DNA of 64,000 bases from Clytia hemisphaerica (Eukaryota; Cnidaria; Hydrozoa; Leptothecata; Clytiidae), in assembly GCA_902728285.1 (NCBI GenBank), contig CACVBU010000513.1, forward strand, positions 341,992 to 405,991. Direction: 5' to 3'. The translations under genes and the position numbers were made by a program. Position 1 is the stretch's first letter. The number at the start of each line of letters is the position of its first letter. A model generated the notes under the pieces. It did not search any database and was not told where the DNA came from. It saw nothing but the letters and a program-made list of their open reading frames with translations. Positions 34,356 through 57,256 of the stretch are shown piece after piece.

Positions 34356-34757
34356 ATGAGCTGGGACGGATACATTGACAACTTACTCGGACATTGCGTA
34401 GGACAGTGTGACACAGCTTGTATTATTGGAAAGGATGGTTCTAAATGGACAACTGATGCTCATGCTAGCGCTTTAAAAATCACTGCACAGGAAGCAGCTA
34501 CCGTTGGGCGAGCCTTTACATCAGGTGATATGACACCTTTCCAAGCCAGTGGTATTGTGATTGCAGGTGTTAAATATCAATTTTTGAGAGGGGATGATAT
34601 CTTGGCTTTAGGCAAAAAGAAAGATAATGGAGCTGTTACATTGCAATGTTCAAAGACAGCTGTAGTTATTGGACACACAAAAGAAGGAGGTACACAGGGA
34701 AACACTAATAAAGGTGTTGCAGTCATTGCTGAATATTTAGAGAGTCTTGGCATGTAG
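34356..34757 (+). CDS. Profilin, copy 2 (133 aa)
   Basis: Actin-monomer-binding profilin. The protein starts MSWDGYIDNLLGHCVGQCD and ends GVAVIAEYLESLGM, the typical animal profilin C-terminal helix. Trp3, ACIIGKDGSKWTTDA, FQASGIVIAGVKYQFLRGDD and VIGHTKEGGTQGN are conserved. An acceptor (TTTATTCTTCAG) ends 9 nt upstream of the ATG, as in copy 3. It differs from copy 3 by five residues and about 15 of 402 nucleotides, while flanks on both sides look unrelated. Extra Cys residues (GHCVGQCDTAC) in loop 1 distinguish copies 2 and 3 from copy 1. A poly(A) signal lies at 35009-35014. Confidence 0.97.
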   Translation: MSWDGYIDNLLGHCVGQCDTACIIGKDGSKWTTDAHASALKITAQEAATVGRAFTSGDMTPFQASGIVIAGVKYQFLRGDDILALGKKKDNGAVTLQCSKTAVVIGHTKEGGTQGNTNKGVAVIAEYLESLGM

Positions 34758-35008
34758 AATAGACGTTAAATATTTTTTTGTTGGGCTCCTAATTCAGTAG
34801 CATATGCTTTTACATTCAATTGTTTGGTCTGTTGACTGGAATGACATTTCCAAATGACTAAAATCTGTAATTAGCTATTTATACTGGTGGAATTCTGATG
34901 CTGCTTCTTTTCATACACATGTTGCTTGATCTTTGTATAATTAATTTTTACATTGTCTTTTCACATTTTTGTGATATAGAATATTATTATAGAATTTTAA
35001 ATACTTGG

Positions 35009-35014
35009 AATAAA
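35009..35014 (+). terminator. Poly(A) signal of profilin copy 2
   Basis: AATAAA 252 nt after the stop codon, in AT-rich 3'UTR-like sequence. Confidence 0.6.
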
Positions 35015-35517
35015 TCTATTATTTGATAACAAAAATAAAATAAATTATGAACAACTATGAACAGTCTGAAGTCATCAAAATATCTGGGATCTTTTTGTTG
35101 TTTGATGGAAATTCTGTACCACAGGCTTAAAACCTTATACCTTGACTGATTTCCCCTTGTCCTTTTTGGTCAAATTTTGTAAGTTAAACCTCTTATCACC
35201 TTTAGATGCAAACAAAGTGTTTCTGAAAAATTGATTACATCAAAATTGAGTGTTATTAAAACGCTTACTAAAGTCTGTCTCAAAATAATCCATTGAAAGT
35301 CCAATATAATTAGTTTAAAATTGCCCTTTTTTCATGTTGATATGACAACAAGGCCAATCTCAAAGGCAGAACAGAACTGCAAGAATTACAATTTTCCGGG
35401 ACACTAATTTTAGTCATGTGGACAACAACATAAAACAGCAGTTTATACCCAAGTTATATATAATTTAAAGTTTATCACTGACTAACTTGAAAAATCATTG
35501 TAGAACAACAAAAAATG

Positions 35518-35749
35518 TGCCAAATAAACGGGAAGGTTCAAATAAATGGGGGGGGGGACCTAATTGCTGGAGGGGTTGGCAATTGTACTTCTGAAAACCT
35601 AAAAATAAGGTAAATATAGGCCAAAATCAGGCTTTTTGGAGCAAAATAAGGGGATTTCTTTTTGCCAGCTGAGAATATTCTTATAAATAATAAACGTTGG
35701 GGGGGGTTCCTAATAAAGTCCGGGACGGTTTTAGAGTTTATTTGGCACC
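35518..35749. mobile_element. MITE family E, copy 2 (shortened TIRs)
   Basis: TGCCAAATAAACGGGAAGG at the left faces GTTTATTTGGCA at the right. The first nine bases of the family TIR (CTCTTAGG) are missing at both ends. The core TAAATATAGGCCAAAATC matches copies 1 and 3. Confidence 0.75.
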
Positions 35750-36083
35750 TATTTTCTGACAAAATAAATTTTATTTAAATTTTGTTCTCACTTATGAAAC
35801 TCTCAAATCGAGTTTCTGATATATAAATGAAGAAGATAGCACAACTCTATACGAATTTGATTATAATACCTTTTCATCTCCCATTTTTTTAAGCTGAAAA
35901 TGTAGGAAATCAGTGGAAATCTCCAGACCTTCCCTATAGGATGCTTATACCTCAGGAAAAAATCCCACCGCCACTGGTGGAACATCCCTTTTTTGGAACA
36001 TTTCTATTTTCCCCAGGCAAAATCCTAAGGGCGAAATCTTTTGAAAATTTCAAACTTACAGTATTTCCAGACAATATCATGTA

Positions 36084-36406
36084 CCTTAAAGGAAGAAATT
36101 TTGGCGGATGGCGAAAAAGTTTTTTAGAGGGAATTTAATTTGGCGGATGGACGAAAAACCTAAATTTGACGGGAATTTAATTTGGCGTTTGCTGAAAAAT
36201 CTATCCTTGAAATGGCGTAAAAACAGCAAAAAAAAGGCAAAAACACCTTAAAAGAGATCATATTTTCAAAAAGTTTAATTTGGCAGGAATTTAATTTGGC
36301 CGACGGCGAAAAAAATAAATTTTAGTGGGAATTTAATTTGGCGGATTATGGCCAAATCTGCCAAATCCGCCAAATTTTCTTTCCGCCAAAATTTCTTCCT
36401 TTAAGG
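36084..36406. mobile_element. MITE family CCTTAAAGG, copy 1
   Basis: TIRs CCTTAAAGGAAGAAATTTTG, flanked by TA at 36082-36083 and 36407-36408. The interior repeats AATTTAATTTGGCGG. A diverged copy lies at 62779-62994. Confidence 0.85.
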
Positions 36407-36574
36407 TATACCATTCGAAAGCTCTTGAAAAACTATATAGACGACTTTCAAACGGTTATAGCTGATTTCCTTACCTAACTCCAGATATTTCATGCGTAAG
36501 TTCCACTTTTCGCCACACTTTGGTCTAAAATTGACCATAAATAGCATCTTCTGCGTGAATTGTCTTGAGTCTGA

Positions 36575-36680
36575 AACCCCCAAAATAAGGTAATTATAGA
36601 CTAAAATCTGGCTATTAAGAGCAAAATAGGGGGCTTCTCTTTGACAGCTGAAAATATTCTTAAAAATGAATAAAAAGGGG
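36575..36680 (-). repeat. Core fragment of MITE family E
   Basis: CAAAATAAGGTAATTATAG, GGCTATTAAGAGCAAAATAG and TTTGACAGCTGAAAATATTC match the middle of the copy at 26750-27044. Ends are absent. Confidence 0.6.
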
Positions 36681-36724
36681 ATATGGTGATTTTTGGTCTT
36701 AAGGTGAAAAATGGTGGTGGCCAA

Positions 36725-38564
36725 AATGTGACAGAGCCCGATTTTCAGGGGGGAAATTTTGGATAAATTTCAGCTAAAAAGTGTTTTTTGGTCTTTGTTA
36801 AAACTGTATCATTAATTTTTCCTGATTTTCGCATGAAAGTAGATTAGCATCATATAGGTAAAAGATGACTCAAGCAGATTTTTCGCAGTCTCTTTTTATC
36901 TGCGCTGTAGGTTATATTGAGAGAGACTTCAGCATAAATCTACAAATCTATATATTAATAGCGGTAGTCTGTATGTATGTGTGTCACTTTTGTTTTTGCA
37001 AGCAATGTTTCTGTTCTCAATAAGTTTGTTTTGATTGATAGATAGGATAGAGCCTGGTTTAGACTTTATTCAGCCTTTGTTTTGAAATTTAAGGTCCTTT
37101 TACATCTATCAATTTCAATTTCTGTCTGGGCTTACCCGTCAATTTGATTTTCTCTTTTCTTTTGTTTTAAATATTCTCAACTTCAGCTAGAATCTGACAA
37201 GGTCTGTCTGTTTGTCCGAAAACTTTGGGGCAGCCTGGAGACTTCAAAAATTGTTCGATTTGGCTGAAATTTTGCACACTTGTTCCTTGGGAGAATATCT
37301 GGGGGAGTTTTTTCTTTTTTCAAAACTTTTGATTTTTGGGGCCTGGGGACGAGTATTTCGTCAAAACGAGGCTAAAACCTTGGGGCAGCCTGGAGACTTC
37401 AAAAATTGTCAGATTTGGCTTAAATTTGGCACACTTATTCCTTTGATGAATATTTAGGGGTCTACAATTGGGCCTATAAATAATTTGAAGCTGGGTAGCT
37501 ACTGAAGTTGAACCCAATGCTTTAAGCACGTTCGACTATTTTCGAATATGATTAACGATCGTATTCATTAATGACATTCAAATATTCTTTTCAAAACAAA
37601 ACAAATTCCTTTATTAATAGATTATGCACTATTCTTTGTGGCCTCACAGCCTTTTCCTGAAGAATTGTCATTTCTACGTTTCACAGCGTATTTTAAATGC
37701 AAGCCAAGCAAGAAAAACATCTTTTCGGACGACTCTGGTACGATATAATTTTAATGACGATGCTCTTTGTGATAATTTCTTACTTAAGCAAAAAATTATG
37801 TCAGGGGACACACTGCAAAATCTGGTTAATAGATAAGACACCCAGGAAGGGCTGGGGAGGGCTAGAGTCAAACTTTGAAGAGATTTTTTTTCATTTGATC
37901 GTGCTTTTAAGACAGCTTCAACATCCAAAGGACTTTTTGTGCGTTCAGCTACAAGTCGAACATTCGAATGTTTTTTCTTTTTAATTGCTTTTTAATGACT
38001 TAAGTCATTCAATTGTTCACGAAATTCACAATTGAACTCTTTTATTGTCTCTCTTTAATAGGAACATAATAAAAGTGACAAAAATCAAGTTTCGAAAAAA
38101 AGTTTGAGAAAAAAATTCTACTGTGGTATAATACCGTGGTATATCAGGAATTATTCAATGGCTGTTTTTGCCTACGGGTATATAATAATACCATTTAATT
38201 TTGATTAAATTGATTTTCATAGCCCCTCCCCTACCATCACACCTACTTTGAGTTGTTGTTTTGTTTTTATATTAAATGGTAATAGTCTGTTTTTACTTTT
38301 ATTTTTTTGTTTTTATGTTATAAAAATGCAAGTTTTGTTGTGAAATTGGCCTGTGACTGAATGCTTTGTACTCTTTGTACTCTTTGATACTGCATAGATT
38401 GTCTGTGTAAAAAAGGGATAACATCTATCACAGATGACATAAAATGGGCTCGTACCATGATGTATCATGTTCTGATGTAAATGTTCTCATGCCCCTCTTC
38501 CTTTGTCTTTCACATGTCTAGAGTAGGTTATTAAGTAGTATTTTACATTCACTTCTTTAAGGTA
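36725..38564. other. Intergenic stretch
   Basis: No gene recognised. AACTTTGGGGCAGCCTGGAGACTTCAAAAATTG-like segments occur twice (about 37220 and 37377, 157 bp apart), showing a short local duplication. Confidence 0.45.
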
Positions 38565-39027
38565 CCTGCACATAGCGTCAGCCTGGGTTTAGGTCCCAGG
38601 CAAAAATTAGGTCCCCCCTGAGATTTAAGTCCCCCCAAAGACTTATGAAATTCTTGTTAGCCACCAGGACTTTTGACCCCTAGCACTTTCAAAAAATTGA
38701 TGCAGTAAAAAAAATTTTTCCCAATGTAAATTGCGTTGAGATCTAAGTTTAGGATAAAATATTTTGCACACTTTCTATAAAAATATTGCGCCACAGGCGA
38801 AAAATTTTCAGATTCATGAGCTTCAATTTGAGTAATTGAAGCCAACTATTAAGCTGAATTATTTTAGCCCCCACGTTAAGTGATGAGATTTTGGCTCCCC
38901 CCAACCCAAGTACATAGGTCCCCCCAAAAAAGTGGTATACTTCCAGCCCCCTCCTTTTTTGAGAAAAATTTAGGGTGTAACCCCCCTCCCCCCAACCAGC
39001 AGGGGGGCTGACGCTATGCCTGCACTG
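38565..39027. mobile_element. Inverted-repeat element with AGCGTCAGCC arms and TA flanks
   Basis: CCTGCACATAGCGTCAGCC at the left faces GGCTGACGCTATGCCTGCA at the right. It is flanked by TA at 38563-38564 and 39028-39029. The interior is rich in GGTCCCCCC words. Confidence 0.7.
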
Positions 39028-39029
39028 TA

Positions 39030-40061
39030 CCACACTTTGTTCATGCATTTTATTTGAGCTTGTCATAGCATTATTTTGTCCATACAGTCTGAACTAGCTC
39101 AAGGCCCTAACCTTAAAAAAACTTATGCGGCTGAAATTTGGCATGTATATAACTACCTTTTGAGTCCAAGTACCGTCAAAAAAACTTGCAGTTGATTCTA
39201 ATAGTTTTGATCCCTTCATGGAGTTCTCATTTTATGATGGGTTCAATTTTCAGTACAAATCTTTGTAAACAAAATTTCAAATAGTTTTGAAAAAATTAAT
39301 TTTTATTGTTTTATCTGAAAGTAGTTAACAAAAACGGCGTTGTTATTGAAATTTGTCTTTTATGCCCCCTGTAATGAGCCGAAAGACTGTCATACTATGA
39401 AAGCTTTTTAAAAATCTTTTTTGTGGAGGTTTCATTAGAGGTGGTTCTTGGACCAACAATCAACCCCCATGCTAAATCTCAGTCACATACTTTTTTTCAA
39501 GTAGTAGGGGCCACTATGTTGCGAAAAAGCTTCCCGTGTGCAGCAGCTTGTGCAAAGGGATTTTATGATTGAATATTGTTCTTTGAATGTAGAAGATCAA
39601 AATTTGAGAGGTGGGGCCAAGTGTGACCCCCCGTTGCCATGGAAACTGACGTCATTTGTTACTATGGCAACCAAAATAAAAAGTCGTCAAAATTGGAAAA
39701 TTTTTGTTCCATTCGAAAGAGCATGAAAAACTGATAAAGAAAAATGTCACAACCTATATCTGAAAATGAATATATCAGGAGATATTAAGGAAATAAGGCA
39801 AAATGACGTCATAAAACGATGACGTCATCGAAAAATAAAAATTTGCCAAAATTCAACATTTTTTAATTTTCTGGAAAGAATACCTTCCAGTGAACATAAA
39901 ATATTACTACTTATATTATTACTATAAACCCCACAAGCTACTGCACACAAGAAGACATAGTGGCCTCTACTAAAGGTAAAAACCCAATTCTATTGACTAA
40001 TGCAGGGTTCGAATTCGGTTCGCGGTTCGCGATGCGTTTTTGGAAATGTGCGAAGCAAAAA
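39030..40061. other. Intergenic stretch, nothing recognised
   Basis: AT-rich. It includes a run of TGACGTCAT-type palindromes (39646, 39800, 39820). No gene seen. Confidence 0.4.
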
Positions 40062-40286
40062 TAAACCTTTTTCCGTTAGCCGTTTCGTATAAAAAGTAAT
40101 CAAAATTTCGAGTAAACAAACCATCTCATTGGCTAAAAGCAAGAACATAAACAAAAAAAAGTGCTTTCTGTGCTCTTGCTCTGGACATTTTTTGTTTATG
40201 TTTTTGCTTTTGGCCAATGAGATGGTTTGTTTACTCGAAATTTTGTTGACTTTTTATACAAAGCAGCTAAAACAGTAAAAAGGTGT
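40062..40286. repeat. Long palindromic element
   Basis: Arms of roughly 90 nt are inverted: CGAGTAAACAAACCATCTC and AACATAAACAAAAAA at the left, TTTTTTGTTTATGTT and GAGATGGTTTGTTTACTCG at the right. It would form a hairpin with a short loop. Confidence 0.8.
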
Positions 40287-41274
40287 ATTAAAAAACTCAG
40301 AAATTGAAATTGCGATACAACATATCTAAAATTTTACATCTCACTGAGTCAGTCTTATTAAAAAAACATTTCTAAGTAGCTTCTTGTTCAACCTCCAAGC
40401 GAATAGTACACTGTACATTGGAAAATGCATCGTATATTTATTTTAAAAACGCATCGTGAAAACTAAAAAATTGCGCGCCTGTAGTTTAGCTCGTTTTGCT
40501 CGCTTAAAAGTGCCTACTAATAAATTCACGGTAACTTTGTACAATATTATTTTCCAGATTAGTCCTTTCCTTTCCGTGGGGACTTAATTTCCTGGGTGAA
40601 ACTCAAATCCGCAAAATTTTATCCCATTATACCAAAAACCAAAAAAATCTCAAAGATGTTCATTGGGTCAAAAAATTCAGCTTAACATTGACATAGTACG
40701 TGCGCACTAAGGGAGGTCCTTCTCAAAAGCGTATGCTTGGGAGGGGAGGGGTCAAAGGAAAATGTACGTACGCAGAGAAAAAAATTTCAGAGCCCTTTTT
40801 CGCTTGTTTTTTTGTCGACTTTTACGCGTGTTATATGCATCAAGGAAAAGAAAAAGTTTCTTGATAAACATTGAGTTTCATGTATGAAATAAAGGTCCGA
40901 ACCATTTGATTTGAATTCGAAATTTTCTTCAACCGAGGTGGGGGAGGGGGTTAATGAAAAAGTACGTACTTACCAGAGGGGGTATAGCCATTTGCGTCGC
41001 TTGTGTACAGGGGTGGGGAGGGGGTACTCGATTTTCGACAATTTAGTGCGGATTGATTGACTTCAAGAAAACTAAATTCAAAGAGAAACTTATGGCGCCC
41101 CCAGTGCCTTTTTATATAACTTTTTCCATCAATGACCCTACTTGGGTCTCATCTTTCTAGAAGAAATAATTTTCTGGCATAATATGTAAGGTGATAATGA
41201 TTTAATCTTGAATTGTGCTTACCATGATTGCTTTTTTAACAGCATTATAATCAAAACTCATTTTCTCTTTTCAG
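40287..41274. other. Upstream region and presumed 5'UTR intron of profilin copy 3
   Basis: Contains two GAGGGG(GT)-rich patches (40735-40760, 40935-41030) with AAGTACGTAC words. It ends in a strong acceptor (TTTTCTCTTTTCAG, 41274). No coding exon seen. Confidence 0.4.
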
Positions 41275-41283
41275 TTTATCAAC

Positions 41284-41685
41284 ATGAGCTGGGACAGTTA
41301 CATTGACAACTTACTTGGGCATTGCGTAGGACAGTGTGACACAGCTTGTATTATTGGAAAGGATGGTTCTAAATGGACAACTGATGGTCATGCTAGCGCT
41401 TTAAAAATCACTGCACAGGAAGCAGCTACCGTTGGGAAAGCCTTTACATCAAGTGATATGACACCTTTCCAAGCCAGTGGTATTGTGATTGCAGGTGTTA
41501 AATATCAATTTTTGAGAGGGGATGATATCTTGGCTTTAGGCAAAAAGAAAGATCATGGAGCCGTTACATTGCAATGTTCAAAGACAGCCGTAGTTATTGG
41601 ACACACGAAAGAAGGAGGTACACAGGGAAACACTAATAAAGGAGTTGCAGTCATTGCTGAATATTTAGAGAGCCTGGGCATGTAG
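41284..41685 (+). CDS. Profilin, copy 3 (133 aa)
   Basis: Actin-monomer-binding profilin, nearly identical to copy 2. It differs at Gly5 to Ser, Ala51 to Gly region (DAHAS to DGHAS), GRAF to GKAF, SGDM to SSDM and KDNG to KDHG. It has the same single coding exon and 9-nt spacing from acceptor to ATG. Trp3 and the C-terminal AEYLESLGM are intact, and no change breaks a recognised actin- or poly-proline-contact motif, so the gene looks functional. It lies 6.5 kb from copy 2 with unrelated, transposon-filled sequence between. The 3'UTR may extend to AATAAA at 42187-42192. Confidence 0.97.
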   Translation: MSWDSYIDNLLGHCVGQCDTACIIGKDGSKWTTDGHASALKITAQEAATVGKAFTSSDMTPFQASGIVIAGVKYQFLRGDDILALGKKKDHGAVTLQCSKTAVVIGHTKEGGTQGNTNKGVAVIAEYLESLGM

Positions 41686-42186
41686 AATTTGACTCTGCGC
41701 TCGAGTGTGTTTTACTGCCACTAAGAGACTGGATCTAATACCATCATCGATACACATAAACTTTGACTAGTGAACAAATTTCGAAATCTCGCTTATGTGT
41801 AGTGATTGTCATCTTGTTGTGGTAGTTGAATTCGTCAGATACATTAGGGAAAAAAAGTTTACTAGAAAAAGGGTCTGTTACAAAACGAGTAACTACTGTC
41901 TTCGTGTTTTTTGAATGATTTTTTAATGGAAGCAACCCTTTTATAAACTTGTTTATTAGCTTGTCCGTAAAGTGACTTGTCTTTCTATTCTTTGTTTTCT
42001 CAATCTTTTGTCTTTTCAGTTCTTTTAAAATTACTACCGTTGTCTTCCAATTTTTACATTTGAACTATTTTCTTATCACGTGGGTTTAGTTGTGATAGGT
42101 TATTACTACTTAAATTTTATGAGAAAAAGTACGTGGATTAAAACTGATTTATTTGATTTGATAAAAACTAAATATTGCGTAATTTT

Positions 42187-42192
42187 AATAAA
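42187..42192 (+). terminator. Candidate poly(A) signal of profilin copy 3
   Basis: AATAAA about 500 nt after the stop codon. Confidence 0.35.
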
Positions 42193-42439
42193 TTAAACTG
42201 AAACCAGCTAAAATATTTTCTCTCTTTTTATCCAAAGACTTTAGGCGTACATACTTTCGCGATTTGTAATTGGGGGGGGGGTACAGTTCTGGTTTCGTGG
42301 AGCGTAGTGAGATTTTCTTTCTCTGTCAAGAACCACTGGAACCTTGGAACCTCTGAATACACTCTCTTTTTATAAGCATACGGGAAAATCGGTCCGAGGC
42401 TCAGTTTGCTTGGCAAAATCTCATTTCGGTCTTAATTTA

Positions 42440-42692
42440 CTCTTAGGTTCCAAATAAACGGGGGGACCTAATTGCCGGGGGGGGTTGGAAATCGTACTTC
42501 TGAAAACCCAAAAATTAAATAAATATAGGCTAAAACCAAGCTATTTAGAGCAAAGTAAGGTGCCTTCCTTCCCTTTGACAGCTGAAATTATTCTTCAAAA
42601 ATTAATAAACGGGGGGGGGGCCTAATAAGGTGGAAGGTTAGAAAATTCTGAAAATTAACAAGCAGGGGGGGCGTTTATTTGGAACCTAAGAG
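42440..42692. mobile_element. MITE family E, copy 3
   Basis: TIRs CTCTTAGGTTCCAAATAAAC, flanked by TA at 42438-42439 and 42693-42694. The same GGTTCC/GGAACC substitution is present in both arms. Confidence 0.85.
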
Positions 42693-42837
42693 TATGCTCA
42701 TTTATATGCCTTGACTTTTTGTTGATTTTCTTTGGGCTCAATAAGAGCAAAGTGAAAATTTCTGTCTTAGAAAGTTAAAACAGCTTTGAGGGCTTTTTCA
42801 TAATCATCGTGTATAAAATGTGTTTTTCTGACTGATG

Positions 42838-43450
42838 TAACCAACAAAACTATGGCATGTTATACATTTTCTGTTATAGACCAGCGGCCGAGTCAGTGGA
42901 TTGTGTCACTTCGTAGGGCACCGTTTAGATCAGGGCAAATTTTTGATATTATTCTCTTGATAGGGTGTAGAATTGACAAATAAAATTTGCCCTTCGAATC
43001 TCCTGCAGTTTTCGAAAATTATCGATATTTTTTGCTGAGTCAGCAGTTTTTCAGCATATTTATCCACCTTAAAAATGAATTATCTCGAGATCTATACATT
43101 GAAAGTTGACAAACTATACCATTTTTGGATACCCTTGATAAGTTCTATCGATTAACTAAAAATCGATTCACTCGAAAACTGCAAGAGATTCGAAGGGCAA
43201 ATTTTTTTGTCAGTTCTACACCCTTATTAGGAGACAACTATTTTAACTTTGAGGACCTTATTTTCGGCGAAGAAAAAAACTTTAGCACCAGATGGTGTAT
43301 ATTTAACAAACTAAAAATAGATTTTTGTAAAAGATTATTTGTCTCAAAATCTTGAAAATAGTGGCATTTGACCAATTTTTCATCCCTATTTTTCGTACAA
43401 AAGGAGTCATTAACCTTTGATACACCAATTTAGGAATTTTAGACAGTTCA
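42838..43450 (+). repeat. Repeat family F, copy 2, interrupted by an inverted-repeat element
   Basis: Motifs shared with 28318-28770 flank the palindromic element at 42959-43232 (GTAACCAACAAAACTATGG before it; CCTTATTTTCGGCG and TTTTTCATCCC after it). Confidence 0.5.
42959..43232. mobile_element. Inverted-repeat element with 70-bp arms
   Basis: AGGGTGTAGAATTGACAAA and TTTGCCCTTCGAATCTC at the left face GAGATTCGAAGGGCAAA and GTCAGTTCTACACCCT at the right. The interior includes ATCGATATTTTTTGCTGAG. Nested in repeat family F. Confidence 0.7.
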
Positions 43451-43759
43451 ATCTTTTGCAGATAATTCGAAAAAAAAAAATTGAAACAAAAAGGTTAATT
43501 TGCCTCTGTTTTTTACTTTTTCATGTAATAGAAAGCTCTATCTTCACTATCAAGTGGAGGACTATCCTATTTTGCTTCAGAATTGCTCCGCGCCGTGTTG
43601 AATGGCCCCTACGGCTTTAGCGGAGTGAGCGCAAGCAAGCGGACTGCATTCTCAAAACGCTCTAGGGAGACCAGGCTGTAAACCAGAGCATAACATATCT
43701 AAAACTAGATTGCAAATTAGTTTACAGCCTGAATCCAGTAATAAAAAAGGCTCCCCAGC

Positions 43760-43945
43760 AGCACCCCTAATCACGCCTTCACGCAAAAAAATTTTCTCCA
43801 TCACGCATCACGAAAATCGCTAAAATTTGTCATCACGCGAAAAAAAGCCCAAATCACACATCACGCGAAAATATTGATCACGCCATCACGCCAAAAAAAG
43901 TCTCTAATCACGCCATCACGCAAGAAAAAAGTCCCAATCATGCAC
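43760..43945 (+). repeat. Tandem ATCACGC repeat
   Basis: CATCACGC followed by runs of A recurs about every 15-30 nt (for example ATCACGCCATCACGCAAG). It is followed by ACGCAAACCGCTGGGGGGCC at 43948, a motif also present at 25660-25680, so both probably belong to one element type. Confidence 0.6.
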
Positions 43946-43975
43946 ACGCAAACCGCTGGGGGGCCTCATAATAGG

Positions 43976-45158
43976 AGATAAATTTAAACATTTTGACATA
44001 ATTTATCATATTTTACGAATATCTTTTAGCTATATTGTATTTCAAAGTTTACATAATCAAGAACTAATCCTAAAATTATTTTCAAAAATGAATAAATTTT
44101 TTTGTACATTGTAACAAAATATATATGCATTTTCGTTTATGTTGGACGGTGAAAAAGAATGCGGCTATTATATTTTGATTTTTCCCGACATGGTTCTGAC
44201 CTTTTTCTTAATCACCATAAAATTTGTGATCGATTGGTATATAATATGTCTATGTTTAAAGTTTAAAATTTTTTTTTTCAAGCAAGAGGGCTAAAAAGGG
44301 TTGAAAATCTAAAATCCGCCATTATGGAAATTTGTGCCTGATCCAAATAACGCCACACACGTTTTCTGACTCTTCAAGGACTATACTTTCATGATCAAAA
44401 GAAAAAATGACTATACGCCGATGCGCATACGAGACCTAACTCAGCCCCTAGAGTATTTTGTTCTTATGAAGAAAAAAAGGTGAAACTCGAATACTTAGTA
44501 CTAAAATAGAAAAAAAACATTTAAAAACTATTCAATACAAGGTTAGACCACTAATTCCCAAGTCAAGGCGTTGACAATTTTGTTGAAAATTTTAGTTGTA
44601 ATCTTTTAAATAAGGACCATATACCGTCCAAAAACATCCATTTATCCTCCAGTCGTGGTTGAGATCGTTAGCGAATAGCGATCATTAAAATCCAACACTA
44701 CACAACACTAATCGTCGAAAAATGACGGTCTAGATTTTTTTAGCGTCGACCAATCACAGGCGATGGTGAACGACGACCCAATCCAAGCAAAGATTGTTTC
44801 TAAAAATGATAAGAAATAGATAAGCTCTACAGAGAACTAAGACAGCAGAATTCAGTTGAGGGGATGAAATATGAGTGTCTCGGCTGGAAGCGGTTTCTCA
44901 AGAAATTAAATAACGCATGTTTCGAACTAACAGCTGAAAAAAGCAAAACTGAAAAAACAAAAAAAAGAGCTTCTGGTTATTTTGGTTATTTTGTTTGTCA
45001 AAACTGAAACGATAAAAACAACACCACGAAATCAAGGAAAAAAACTGAATACACGGGTTGCAAAATTATATCAATGCAGTCGAAACATGTGATTACTCGA
45101 AAAAAGCTCATGTTATTTTATTCCCATGTTACTTGCTCTACAACTTGCAGCTGATAAC
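43976..45158. other. Intergenic stretch downstream of the KANK gene
   Basis: No gene recognised. It lies between the last repeats and the minus-strand poly(A) signal at 45159-45164. Confidence 0.4.
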
Positions 45159-45164
45159 TTTATT
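45159..45164 (-). terminator. Poly(A) signal of the KANK gene
   Basis: TTTATT on plus (AATAAA on minus), about 115 nt beyond the KANK stop codon. Confidence 0.6.
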
Positions 45165-45278
45165 AGTGTCAGCAAATTCAAACCACTCAAATAAATGTCA
45201 TGTAACAAGCACATAAAAATTTCGAGTAAAAGCGTGATTTGTCTTCAGACTTTAATTTTGCAACCTGTCTATTGAGAT

Positions 45279-56721
<11,443 letters not shown>

Positions 56722-57193
56722 GATGATGTTTGTTTATGAAAGAGTTCGAATTCGTCCAGTGTTCAAAACTTTCAATATTCAACACATTTTCAACGATTTC
56801 TCTACATTTTGTATTCCATTGTTTTAAGATTTAATTTTATAAGTAACTGTAATTAAATAGAGTGGGGTCGAATTCATGAGCTAAATATTGAGAAGTTGTT
56901 ATCCAAGAACCTATACATTCTTCACGAGAATTGTACTTAGTTTTCAACAGGATTTGACTGTGAAAATACGTATGGTTATACCAAGAAACTTGATTATACA
57001 TCATCTTTTCATACATCTAAAGGGTGAAATGTACATAGAAATATCAAACAAAAACAAACCCAGCAAACTTAGTACAATCTAATATGAAAAACACATAATT
57101 CAATAAAGGATTCGGGTTTTAAACTGAATTAAGATTCACTCTTTCAAAAAGTATATTTCTTTCATATCCTTAGTAAAAAACCATTTCACTGAC

Positions 57194-57256
57194 CTTTGAA
57201 CCCGAATCAGACAGTGAACAAATTCCTTCCGATGAAATCTCCATGAATCCCGGAAG
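57194..57256 (-). CDS. Candidate 63-nt mini-exon of the KANK gene
   Basis: Would encode LPGFMEISSEGICSLSDSGS plus K, phase 0 at both ends, with donor AAG/GTCAGT and a weak acceptor (CACCTCACAAAG). Its length keeps the frame between exon 61825-60245 and an exon starting at 56712. The Ser-rich peptide looks protein-like but has no family match. Low confidence. Confidence 0.3.

Noticed and set aside
43760..43945. CRISPR-like spacing of ATCACGC repeats
   Set aside because: The genome is eukaryotic, repeats are short and irregular, and spacers are A runs; it is a simple tandem repeat.
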